Shown: one piece after another, positions 50,427 to 60,550 of the stretch
Layout: the number at the start of each line of letters is the position of its first letter
Numbering within the stretch: the stretch's first letter is position 1
Assembly (NCBI GenBank): GCA_015680905.1
Contig: CM027377.1
Location: 14,718,501-14,782,500 of the forward strand
Source of the DNA: Coptis chinensis
Lineage: Eukaryota > Streptophyta > Magnoliopsida > Ranunculales > Ranunculaceae
Length of the DNA: 64,000 nt
Reading direction: 5' to 3'
The notes under the pieces: generated by a model
Told to the model about the DNA's origin: nothing
The model's input: only the letters and a program-made list of their open reading frames with translations
Database searches by the model: none
Made by a program: the position numbers and the translations under genes

Positions 50427-50853
50427 GGGTGCGTTTGTTTACCAGGAATCGGACTTGAGGAGTGGAATTAACTGGAATTCTTGGTGGACCACTCACTTTT
50501 GGCCTATTTGGAGACATAGAATCCAATAGAATTGGATTCTAAACGGACTCAATTCCTTTTATTAAGTCTTTGACAGACCACTGTTAATCCAAAGGAATCT
50601 AGACTATGGGAATCGGTTTTTTTTTAATCCGAAAATGGAGAAATAAACTAAAAATTGAGTCCGTTAGAGAATTCTATACGGCAACCAAACGCATTAATTG
50701 AAGTAGGAATTGAATTCCGATGATTTCTGAACGTTTGCCAAATACACATTTTGTAAGTTGGAATCAAATTCTATTATAATAGATTCCATTCCAATGGTTT
50801 CCTACTTCATTCTATTCTTAATTAGTTTCCAGTCTCAGTTGCCAAACACACTC
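50427..50853. mobile_element. MITE with 3-bp flanks TGA
   Basis: The left end GGGTGCGTTTGTTTACC and the right end (complement GAGTGTGTTTGGCAACTG) form imperfect inverted repeats. TGA flanks both sides (50424-50426, 50854-50856). The 427-bp body is full of GGAATT/AATTCC-like inverted words, giving a foldback. Tourist-like by end sequence, though their usual duplication is TAA/TTA. Confidence 0.6.
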
Positions 50854-50917
50854 TGAGTGTATTTGACTTTTGGCCCATTGAAGAAAATACCATTATAAAT
50901 TTGTTTTTTGTTGAATA

Positions 50918-51114
50918 CTAGTACATAGCCCGTACGACATTGAAAAGCCCAACTGAAGCCCGGTTAAAAAAGCCCAACCGCTCACCAAAAAATCCAACAG
51001 CCTTTGTTGACTTTAATAATGATCTACTACTCTTATTGTCCATTATTATCCTGCCCACACCCCATAAGCCTTTAGATCTATTATGTACCTACACCGTCCT
51101 TTTTTATTATTAGA
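50918..51114 (-). mobile_element. Small decayed Helitron (197 bp), first of a tandem pair
   Basis: On the minus strand it starts TCTAATAATAAAAAAGG after A (51115) and ends GTACGGGCTATGTACTAG followed by T (complement of 50917). The 3' hairpin is damaged: only CGTACGGG remains of the GTGCCGTACGGCAC-type stem. Internal words (AAAAGCCCAAC, TTTGTTGACTT, CATAAGCCTTTAGA) are shared with its neighbour at 51117-51513. Confidence 0.65.
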
Positions 51115-51116
51115 TA

Positions 51117-51513
51117 CTAGTATTTGCCCGTGCCGTACGGCACAAATACGCGTACCTTTGGCGCCCCGACGCGCATCATCCCCATATACGGCATAGATAC
51201 CGCAGCCCGGCCCTGCATTACACTCATCGCCCCGGTACTATAGATCGCGCCGGTGCCCGTGCGTGCATCCACCCCCTCCCCTACTAAAAACTCCAATCGA
51301 AGCCCATTAAAAGCCCAACAAAAAAACCCAACTGAAGTCCACTAAAAGTCCAGCCGCATTTGTTGACTTCAAGAATGATGCAACACTCTTGTTCCACACT
51401 ATTAAACAGTCCACACCTCATAAGCCTTAGAATTCACCACCTCATAAGCTAGATCCAAAAGTTAGGGGGTAGTGTTGGATGTCCAACACCACCCTTCTTT
51501 GTTATATAGAAGA
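51117..51513 (-). mobile_element. Small Helitron (about 397 bp), second of a tandem pair
   Basis: The 3' end is perfect: hairpin GTGCCGTACGGCAC (51130-51143), then GGGCAAATACTAG and host T (complement of 51116). The 5' end is best placed at 51513, reading TCTTCTATATAACAAAG after A. It lies 2 bp from the 5' end of its neighbour in the same orientation. The interior is unusually GC-rich at 51150-51270 compared with its surroundings. Confidence 0.65.
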
Positions 51514-51865
51514 TAGCTTCTGTTTGAATGACTTTTTGGCACAAACTGATGATTCTGATAAGTGGTTTGGGGGTCTAAACACATAGTTTAATAGGATTAT
51601 AACAACTCCATCAATTAGATATCTAGTCAACAAAACCATACACAAAATAATAACTCTGCGATTAAATAACAAGAAATTGGTCCCAAAGCTCATTTTCGAG
51701 TGAAAATTACTCTTAGAACTATTGTTTTTTTTAATTACTCTCAAGGACAATTTTCGGGTGAAAATAATCCTGAAAACCAATTTTCAAGTGAAAATAACCT
51801 GTAAGGACAAATAGCTCGAATTTGAAATAAATACTTTCCGATTTTACATTTTCTGTCGTTTTGCT
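51514..51865. other. AT-rich DNA before the palindromic array
   Basis: No gene. Phrase TTTTCGAGTGAAAAT / TTTTCGGGTGAAAAT / TTTTCAAGTGAAAAT recurs about every 60 bp (51691, 51751, 51780), a small diverged tandem repeat. Confidence 0.5.
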
Positions 51866-52390
51866 ATGAACAATGAGTGTTCATACCTTATGTTGATGTA
51901 TGAACAATATTCATACCCAAATAGGTGAACGTATCTCATACAATATATTGATATATGAACAATGACTGTTCATAGCTCATGTTGAGGCATAAACAATGAT
52001 TATTTATACTCTAATAAGTGTTCGTACTGGTCATACATTTGGGGTATGAACAATCACTCTTCATACCCAAAGTAGATATGAGCAATCACTTTTCATACAT
52101 CAACTTTTCATATGAACAATGATTGTTCATATGAAAATATGTGTGATTGTTCATACCCCAAATAGGTATGAACAATGAGTGTTCATAGCTTATGTTAAGA
52201 TATGAACAACCAAAATAGGTATTAACAATGATTGTTCATACTTTAATAGGTAATAGGTGTTCTTACTGATCATATATTATATTGAGATATGAACAGTGAT
52301 TGTTCATACTCCAAATATGTATGAACAATGATTATTCATAACTTATGTTGAGGTATAAACAATCAATGAACAATAATTGTTCATACTATA
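51866..52390. repeat. Array of palindromic repeats around TATGAACAATGATTGTTCATA
   Basis: About 15-20 diverged copies of a palindromic unit (half-site ATGAACAAT, other half ATTGTTCAT) are spaced irregularly, joined by CCCAAATAGG- and CTTATGTTGAG-type linkers. Individual units could form cruciforms. Copies near 52116-52141, 51953-51975 and 52313-52338 are the cleanest. No ORF. The linkers also repeat, so the true unit is a longer module that has been scrambled. Confidence 0.75.
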
Positions 52391-52416
52391 TACACTAGGT
52401 CGTTTCGGTTGGCCGG

Positions 52417-52512
52417 GCCGTTTATTATATCGCGTCAGGAGTATACTTGACTTTTCATCTACCGAGCCGTTTTTAATTTCGCGACAATGATATACTTGAC
52501 CTTTCATCTACC
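52417..52512. repeat. 48-bp direct tandem repeat, two copies
   Basis: Both copies start GCCGTTT, contain TATACTTGAC and end TTTCATCTACC (52417-52464 and 52465-52512). Function unknown. Confidence 0.65.
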
Positions 52513-52724
52513 CGATCGTTGTGAGTGATTAAAAAAACAAATTGGTTGAGAGAGTTATTTTTTCTCCCGTCCTGGAGAGTCACTCTCTGATTAAATAATG
52601 AGATCTGTAAAAGAAAGTTAAAAACAAAAACAAAATAGAAAACAAAAACCGGAAATGTTATACCATGTGTATTCTTGATGAAAGTAATGAAACATGCAAC
52701 TATGCGTCGATGGAACTAATGTAA

Positions 52725-53752
52725 GGGGCCATTTGTTTTTACCTCTTATAAGACTTTGAGGTCTTATAACCTCTTATAAGATGTGGCCCAGTGATTTTGG
52801 ATATTTTTTTGGTTTGTTTTTTGCCTCTTATAAAAGGCATTCTACTAGAAATGTCTTATAAGAGGCTCCAATTCTATAAGTACTAAAATTGGATCTACTT
52901 CAATTCTATAAGTCTTATAATTTGAAAAATGACTCAAACACCTCCGTCCATATACCCCTAGCCTCATTTCTCTCTTCTTCTTTTTTCATTATTTTATTTT
53001 CCAAATAACTCTATTACTCTAGCTACCACCGGTTATCACTACCACCACCACCAAACTATTAAAATCACCACCACCACTGCCGCCACTACCACTACCACTG
53101 CCGCCACTACCACTACCACCACCACCATCACCACAACCACTACCACCACCACTACCACCACCATCATTACCTCCACCACCACTATCACCGTACTATTAAG
53201 ACTATCACCACCACCACCACTACCACTGTGCTATTAGAACCACCACTATCACCACCACCACCACTACCACCGTACTATTAAGACCAATATCCATCACCTC
53301 CACTACCACCACTACCACCACCACCACCGTGCTATTAAGACATTCACCACTTTTACTACCACCACCATCACCATGCTATTAAAACCAATATCATCACCTC
53401 CACTACCACCACCGCCGTGTTATTAATACCACTACCACCACCGCCGCCAATTAAGGTAGTTTTATAAAATCGATATTCTAATTATCAAAATTGATTTGAA
53501 ACCGAAAATCAAACTATACGTTTGTTTCAAATTAATATATTCAAGTTAAATGTGATGTAAAGTAGGGTTATATTTGTCAAATAACCATCTATAAGATGTC
53601 ATGTATTTGTTTTTTATATTTTTACAAGTACTTATAAGAGGAACTTAAAATAAAAAACAAACCACTTTATAAGACCATCTTATAAGACCCTCTTATAACA
53701 CATGGTCTTATAAGACTCTCTTATAACTTAACCCAAAAAAACAAATAGCCCC
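52725..53752. mobile_element. Tourist/Harbinger-type MITE with trinucleotide cargo
   Basis: Inverted ends GGGGCCATTTGTTTTT and complement GGGGCTATTTGTTTTT, flanked by TAA on both sides (52722-52724, 53753-53755), the duplication typical of PIF/Harbinger. Subterminal CTCTTATAAGAC words occur inverted at both ends. At 1028 bp it is long for a MITE because of the internal CAC/ACC repeat. Confidence 0.8.
53025..53450. repeat. CAC/ACC trinucleotide minisatellite
   Basis: Roughly 420 bp of ACC, CAC and GCC trinucleotides, punctuated every 50-70 bp by a CTATTAAGAC or CTATTAAAACC module. The higher-order unit suggests repeated duplication inside the MITE. Confidence 0.9.
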
Positions 53753-54416
53753 TAAGTCTTACATAATCTTTAAAAGATGATATTACAAAAAAGAAAAAAA
53801 CTCTGAAACTCTGTAGAAACTTTGCAAGGACATTCTCAAAGGTTAAGACGATTAAATTCAGGACTTTGCCAAGAATATTGAAATTTATGGTAGTAGTACC
53901 AAAATATGGCTTCGAAAAGTTTCTTCCCATTCTTCCCACTACATTGACATCTTTTCATCACAAAATTACTTTTAACCTTGACGCTTTTTCTGAACTCTTT
54001 CATATTCAATTGACTATGTATTTCCTCTTTCTTCCAATTTGACTTTTGACAAAAATATTGGTTTTAAAAATTAAAAATAGCAAATTTCTCTCATTACCTT
54101 CAAACAATAATCTTCTGGGTTAGCAACACTCGTGGTTAAAAAGTAGGATGGGATGGTGTAACGTAACCAACGAAAACATAATGATAATAGCTTAGTTCAA
54201 GACTTCATGTATATAGAACTGTCAAAAAGATATGCGTCATAAACTGATTCCATATTACAAAAGATCTACATTGCTTGCATAACGTTAAGTAGTGCTTACA
54301 CAGAATTCCAACCTTTTTCTCATTTTTATTTTGCCAACCACAAACCCAGAAAAGTAATGGTACATCTGAATCCTTCCAGAGCTGGCTATGTGCTGTCTTT
54401 ATAAACTATGTGCAAT
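53753..54416. other. Intergenic DNA
   Basis: Nothing recognisable; short ORFs only. Confidence 0.5.
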
Positions 54417-54652
54417 TATCATCTGCAAACATAAAATAAAATAAAACAAAACAAAAAAACAAGCAAATTGTTGAAATAATCATTCAAATGGAATCAACGT
54501 GCTTGTACAACTTAATTGAACACAATAGACCTATCATCTGCAAACACAAAATAAAATAAAAAAAAAAAACAAAAAAAAAAACAAGCAAATTGTTGAAATA
54601 ATCATTCAAATGGAATCAACGTGCTTGTACAACTTAATTGAACACAATAGAC
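54417..54652. repeat. Tandem duplication, period 115 bp
   Basis: Two near-identical copies beginning TATCATCTGCAAACA, carrying an A-rich tract of differing length and then GAATCAACGTGCTTGTACAA. The near identity implies a recent event, or an assembly duplication. Confidence 0.85.
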
Positions 54653-54778
54653 CTAAACTGGAGATTATATATATATGACACCTGAAGCCAGCATAGACAA
54701 CTTCTAATGCGAAATGTCTATGCCGGCATGAAAAAAAAAATCAATAACTATTCTCCATTGCTATTTCAGAAGAATTAG

Positions 54779-55174
54779 TTATATTTCACTAAACTCTGAC
54801 AAAGTAAAATATTCGCGGTATAAGACCTTAAATTGGTTCGAAGTATCTCCATCCATCCTATTCTCAATCTCCCATATTTCGGAGAAGGTTATGCTATGGT
54901 GATTTCTAAGTAAAAAATCTTTCCATCTCCAGCATGTGAAACCTGAGCACAGCATCCATTCGGATGGTTTAGAGTTTGGGCAAAGAAACATAATTTGCTT
55001 AGTTGATTCCGAACATTTTGTTATTTTAACCTTTGTTGCCTCCCAATAAAGCCATATGCCACAACCATTGTATATTGATAACATTACATTTAAGGTATCA
55101 CAGTTCATAATTCCTAAGCTGGTGGTGTTTTTGAAGAATGAAATACAATTGTGAAAAGATGTGACCATATACAA
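54779..55174 (-). CDS. Hypothetical 131-codon ORF, doubtful
   Basis: This is the longest uninterrupted frame in the intergenic DNA downstream of the epimerase gene. It starts MYMVTSFHNCISFFKN and contains several tryptophans (GCGIWLYWEATKVKI, SGFTCWRWKDFL). I do not recognise it and see no domain, signal peptide or repeat. It might be a fragment of an F-box-type or other plant gene, a noncoding RNA, or chance. Confidence 0.2.
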   Translation of the reverse strand: MYMVTSFHNCISFFKNTTSLGIMNCDTLNVMLSIYNGCGIWLYWEATKVKITKCSESTKQIMFLCPNSKPSEWMLCSGFTCWRWKDFLLRNHHSITFSEIWEIENRMDGDTSNQFKVLYREYFTLSEFSEI

Positions 55175-55320
55175 AACATAAGAAAAGGAAATTAGTGTAT
55201 CAGATAAATGAATCGCACATTTAAATTAAATAATGCAATGAAATAATAGATAGTAAGCATACATTGAACAAAGAATGCAGTAAACACTTTGGTATCTGCT
55301 CTGCTGCAGTGGTTCATATT

Positions 55321-58300
55321 TTACACTGCTACTGCTACAGGCTTCTTGCTAGTTTTGATGCCCTTTATAGCTGCAAAGCAACAGAGTTTAATTAAATAAA
55401 AAAACTGGGTAATTTTACGCATGTCATGCAAAGTATGAAGTACGATAAGAATAAAATATAAAAAGTTATACATATAGCAGAAAAGAATGAATGATACAAC
55501 AAAAGTTACAAAAGAACAATAAAGTCATGCCTTCAGCATAATCTTTTGCTCCAAAGACAGCTGAACCTGCAACCAAGGCATTGGCTCCAGCCTCAATGAC
55601 CTGCAAGTAAAGATTGAGGTAAGAAACACACATGATCATACAATTATACAAATATACAAGAGCAAAAGAAATATACTACAATGACTATTTTATATTGATA
55701 AGACTAACCATTTTAAAAATACTAATAACAATAATTAACAAGAAATTTTAAAAATATAGAATGTTCCTTCCACAGCTCGTCGATATCAATATTACCATTA
55801 TAACCACATCAGTGACTAGAATTAGTTCATTGCAGGTAGTCGGTGAGACTCGACACTGAGAATTTCAGAAATTTTCTGGAAGAAATTAATTGAGTACCTT
55901 AGAGGGCTGGATAGATTTGGTAAAACCCTTGGGTGTAGATAGTGACTACAAGGTTAATGTCATTTCTCTTAGCATTTCTCAACCATTTAAGTTCAGTATT
56001 AGGTTCAAATTTTAAGCGATGATTCCTTTCCCCTTAGCAAGTAATATAATAATTTAAGGATTTCGATCCTTGGGCAGTTAGGAAGCACTTCTCAAACAAG
56101 CATGCCCATGCATAACTTGTTGCTGTGCTCTGATGTGTGTGTGTGCCTGTTTATCACATCACTGCATCAGCCAGTCCAACATCCTTGTGTCACATAAGAT
56201 GACCAATAGTTACATGTATACTAGTCTATACATAGATAGCAAAATGAGTGTACCTTATATGCATTCTTAGGGCCAACTCCACCATCCACTTCGATCCATG
56301 GGTTCACCCCCTGTACACCCAAAGTTCCGGACTATCAGGAGTGTGAAGACCTCTGTTTTAACTTTGTATTAACCTGGAACAGAAACCGTGTGTGTGTGTG
56401 TGTGTGTATAATGCTTATGTCATTACCTTCTCAACGCACATTCTTCTCAAGTCGGAGATTTTCTTTACTTGGCTTTCAATAAAGCTCTGCCCACCAAATC
56501 CAGGGTTAACAGACATAATCAAGACCAAATCAACACCTGTTCGAATGCAAACAAAATTCAAAGTCAGTTTTTTTCATCATCAATAGAACCCAAGCATTAT
56601 AAAGTTTTCAGTAAAATTAGGGAAAGATTGAATATATATACCTATACAGCCCGGCTCCTAAAATGACCAAATCTAAAACAACCCACAACTTCACCTACAA
56701 AATGATTTAAAACCTAATATTTTGTGCATATGATCTACTAATCATAAAGAACATCTCTACAAAAATTCAACTCGTTTGATATCCTTTATGGTTAAACGAG
56801 TTGAATTTTTGTAGATGTTCTTTATGGTTAGTAGATCATATGCACAAAAGATTAGGTTTTAAATCATTTTGTAGGTGAAGTTGTGGGTTGTTTTAGATTT
56901 GGTCCTTATTTAAGGTCATTTTAGGAGCCCGGCTATATATATATATATATATATGGGGAGGGATAGAGCCACATTCTAGCCACATTGTAAACGAATCCAG
57001 GCAAAATTGTGGACTTAAAAGTTGAATTAAAGGCTGAATTTTTGTATATATATATATAGCTTTTCAGGAGGAAACTTATCCTTGTAGGACTATCAATGAG
57101 TGTGCCTTAGTTTTCATCGATAATTACATTCGGAGTGAAAATAAAAATGTAATTTTTCTATAGATAATTAGATTACCGACAGTGAAGGTCATATACATAT
57201 AGCTGTCTCATGAGTAAAAAACCCATGCCAAATTTTACTTTGATCTACATTATAACGAGTCAATAATTTACTTGATTTACTATCTTACAAGATCCTAGTA
57301 ATTTTTTTACTACATTACCACAATAGGATTCATCCACGCCACAATTCATATCACTGATTTGAGTTTTGTTCTTCCATTTATCGTATCGAAGTTGTCACCT
57401 ATTAAACTCAATATCATCTGTAAACATTTTCTAGAAACCAATTCACAAATCGGTGAGTCAATATTTAGACAATAACATAGAAACCTTGAATGCTAGATCA
57501 GCGATCTCTCACGTGAAAACTATAATACCTCCCAAGCGTGAATCTTGGAGCAGGAAAATGTTGTTCTCCTTCATTATTTTCTTTTTTAAAGGATTGACCA
57601 TTTTCATTCTCCATACATTCGATATGATATGTTTGTAAGGCCGAGTAAGTGAAAAAAGAGAACTAGGATTAATCTGTTATTACGCGAAGAACTAAGATCA
57701 TATATAAAAATCTTGCAAGCTTTAACAATGCAATAATATAAGCCTTACAATCAAGTACATATTCTATGGTGGTTAGCGGTGTGGGGGGTTGAACTACTCC
57801 AGCTTTAGCTCCCAGACTTTTATCTGAAGCATAAGAAACAAATACAGGTTTTGAGAAAGAATTTTTGTCTGTAACACTAATACATCAGATTGAGAAAGAA
57901 AAAGAAAAAGGAAATAAACTGGGAAGTGTTTATTGAGACCCTAAGATCCTAATGTATGGGTTGGGACCATGGACAAAGAACACCTAAACCACATCAGATT
58001 TAGTAACATGTAGGAGATGTGCAGTTGTGAACGTTATGAAATGCTCCACTAAAAAAAGAAGTTAACATACAGTAGCACACATATGTGGTGGGAGATACTA
58101 TGCAATGTACACTGGTTGATGCTCCTCTTCCCCGGATAAGCATGTCAGGCACTGGTATATTGGAGCTTGCAGACCCCTTACTCATCTATTACTCTATTAG
58201 GCACTTCAACAACAATTCCTTCCTTCATGTGAGAAGGCAACACCAATATCTCCTAAAACTATGTTGCACCACAATGAACATCAATGGTGTCTTTGGTGCC

Positions 58301-59166
58301 ACGGAATGTCAATTGTGCTGTCTGGTATTTTGGTCAGTCAACATGGCTACTAGGCTTCCAGTAGAATAATATATGAATTAATGAATAATCAAGAGTTTTA
58401 CAGTCAAATCATACTTGATTAATTGTTCGGTGCAAATGGATGGTGGAAGCCTGCTCGCAATGAACACTGACAATATCTGCTCCAGCCTTGATAAAATCTG
58501 GTACTCGCTGATCAGGTTCCACAATCATCTAAAGCATTTGTTTATTTTCTCCATTAGCAAACAATATCAATCAGATCCATAAATTTCTTATCTAGAAATA
58601 AGTGGTATAGATAGAACATTACCAAATGCACGTCCAATGGAAGATCTGTCACTGGACGCAATGCATCAACCACTAGAGGTCCTATTGTAATGTTTGGCAC
58701 AAAACGTCCATCCATAACATCAACATGTATCCAGTCACATCCTGCCAACTCCACAGCTTTTACCTATATAAAATGAAAAATAGTATTTTGAAAACTAAAT
58801 TCATATGCTACAACGAATAAGGGCTATAATGTAACTTTAATAATAGTCCAACCTGCTCACCCAACTTGGCGAAATTAGCTGAGAGAATTGAAGGAGAAAC
58901 TATAACGTCACTCTTTGAGAAGTTATCAACACGAGACGATGCCTTCACTTCCATCCTATACTTCCTCCTGCTATTTTAAACAATAATGACGTTGTACACA
59001 ACAGAATCAAATACCCATTTGTTAAAACAGTATAAAAAGTATACCTGGATGAAAGGTGTGGAGAGAGAGATAGGTTTTGAAGCTTGAGATTATTTGAGCC
59101 GAAGCCATTTATTTGGGATTGAAGAGAAGTTGTTGAACATAAGGAAGCTGCTGTTGAACAAGACAT
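55321..59166 (-). CDS. RPE: Ribulose-phosphate 3-epimerase, chloroplastic
   Basis: Nine exons: 59045-59166, 58853-58967, 58623-58763, 58415-58528, 57749-57823, 56427-56536, 56254-56310, 55531-55600 and 55321-55370. Exon 1 encodes a serine-rich transit peptide ([17 protein letters not shown]). The TIM-barrel core follows: [115 protein letters not shown] and the end [16 protein letters not shown]. Metal ligands H and D of HVDVMDG, H of DVHL and D of EVDGG are all present. The enzyme interconverts ribulose-5-phosphate and xylulose-5-phosphate in the stroma (Calvin cycle, pentose phosphate pathway). About 284 residues, normal for the family. Oddities: exon 5 is one A short after its acceptor and lacks three bases in the LNPGTP loop; the last intron has a GC donor. 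Confidence 0.93.
56648..56934. mobile_element. Foldback MITE in an RPE intron
   Basis: Almost perfect inverted arms of about 130 bp (56648-56778 and 56793-56934) around a short loop near 56779-56792. Outer ends are AGCCCGGCTCCTAAAATGACC and its complement, flanked by TA-rich sequence. It lies between exons 5 and 6 of the epimerase gene. If transcribed it would make a long hairpin RNA. Length and TA flanks suggest a Stowaway-like or Mutator-like foldback, class uncertain. Confidence 0.8.
56935..57748. other. Remainder of RPE intron 5
   Basis: (TA)n tracts at 56935-56954 and 57044-57059, otherwise AT-rich with no exon. The 58-codon-scale ORFs here show no domain. Confidence 0.6.
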
Positions 59167-60550
59167 GGAACTGGAATTGGAATGGAGAAGATAGTTTGTT
59201 TATTTGTTTGAGTTGTAATAAGAATGAGTTTATGAACAACGTTTGTTTATCTACAACGTTTGGTTCTCGGACTCTCTTATTTTGGAAAAACAAATATAAT
59301 TTGAAATGTTAATTTCACTTACCTCATTTGGTTGCTCGATAAAAAACGAATAACCATTTTTAAAATATATGGGTAACAAAGTAATTAATCAATTCGCCAT
59401 ACAAATTGCTTCTGTGTATTGACAAAAACTTTATTTTCTTTTTCTATAAATAATAAAATTTTATTATATTTTTCTTTTCTTTCGATAGAATAAATAATAA
59501 TCTTGATAAGAAAGTTGTAGTTATATTTTTTTCTATCTCATTGAGTTCACCTCATCTCTCACCACATTCATTTAAAACTTGATATGGTTTATGTAAAATA
59601 ACATGTTGCAAGGTATATCATAATATTAGTCGCGCTAAAAAACTACTCCGGCTACTTGCACTAACGAGCTATCCCAATTGGGATTTTAACAAGACTGCCA
59701 TAGTTACCAATAATATGCAACTTAACTAGAACTTTTGCAGGGTGAACTTTTTTGTAGAATAGATTGAGAGAAGCATTTGAAAAGTTCCCTTCAACATGTG
59801 AGAAACGTTGATTGTGTTGGTATGACGGCACTTAGACAGGATAGGAGTTTTATTTATTTAATTAATTATTTATATACATGTAATAGTGTAAATGGGTAAA
59901 CCGTTTTATCCTTATTTAAATTTACAAACTCTAAAAATAAAATCTATACAAATGATGTCACTAATATTTGGAATATGGGTAATAAGGTAATATAATTTTT
60001 CTCTAGAAAAGTGTGGTTATAATTTTTGTTTTTTTTTGGTAAGGGCACGTGCACGCACACAAGAGACTAGTTGTAAGCCCTAGTAGGCCTTTTTAATTTA
60101 ATTGGGCTTTAAGTCTGTCTTTTTTTTCTTTTTATTTTGGACCCTCTAAACCGCCCAATCCTGCCTGGCCGATTAATCACCCGCCTAGGTCCTAATCGGA
60201 CCACCGATTTATAAAACGATTACATACAAAAACAGTTCCGCCATGCACCACCTAGCGCGCCTAGACCAGTTTTTAAAACACTGGTTATTAGAAAAGTTTA
60301 TTTTAGGAGTTATTATGACTATGAAGTCTGAACAGAACATATATATGTCATCTCATTCACCCAAAAACAGTCTGGTCCGTAACACTCCCTATGAAGCCCA
60401 AAAGCAAACTCTGAACGAATTTAACCACCATCCACAAGACATATATCCTACACTCATACTGACTTAAGTTGGTAACCCAGTCGATGAGGCAAGGTCTTCC
60501 GAGCATAAGAAAACATGGGTGCTATAGGACATGGGAGTTGGGATGAGATT
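59167..60550. other. 5' flank of RPE and intergenic DNA
   Basis: Should contain the RPE promoter on the minus strand. No TATA box could be placed with confidence and no other gene is seen. Confidence 0.5.

Noticed and set aside
51866-52390. Repeats resembling a CRISPR array
   Set aside because: Units and spacers vary in length and sequence, the units are palindromic, no cas genes exist and the DNA is plant nuclear.
59094-59312. Plus-strand 72-codon ORF
   Set aside because: It is antisense to the RPE transit-peptide exon and its upstream region, with no domain.
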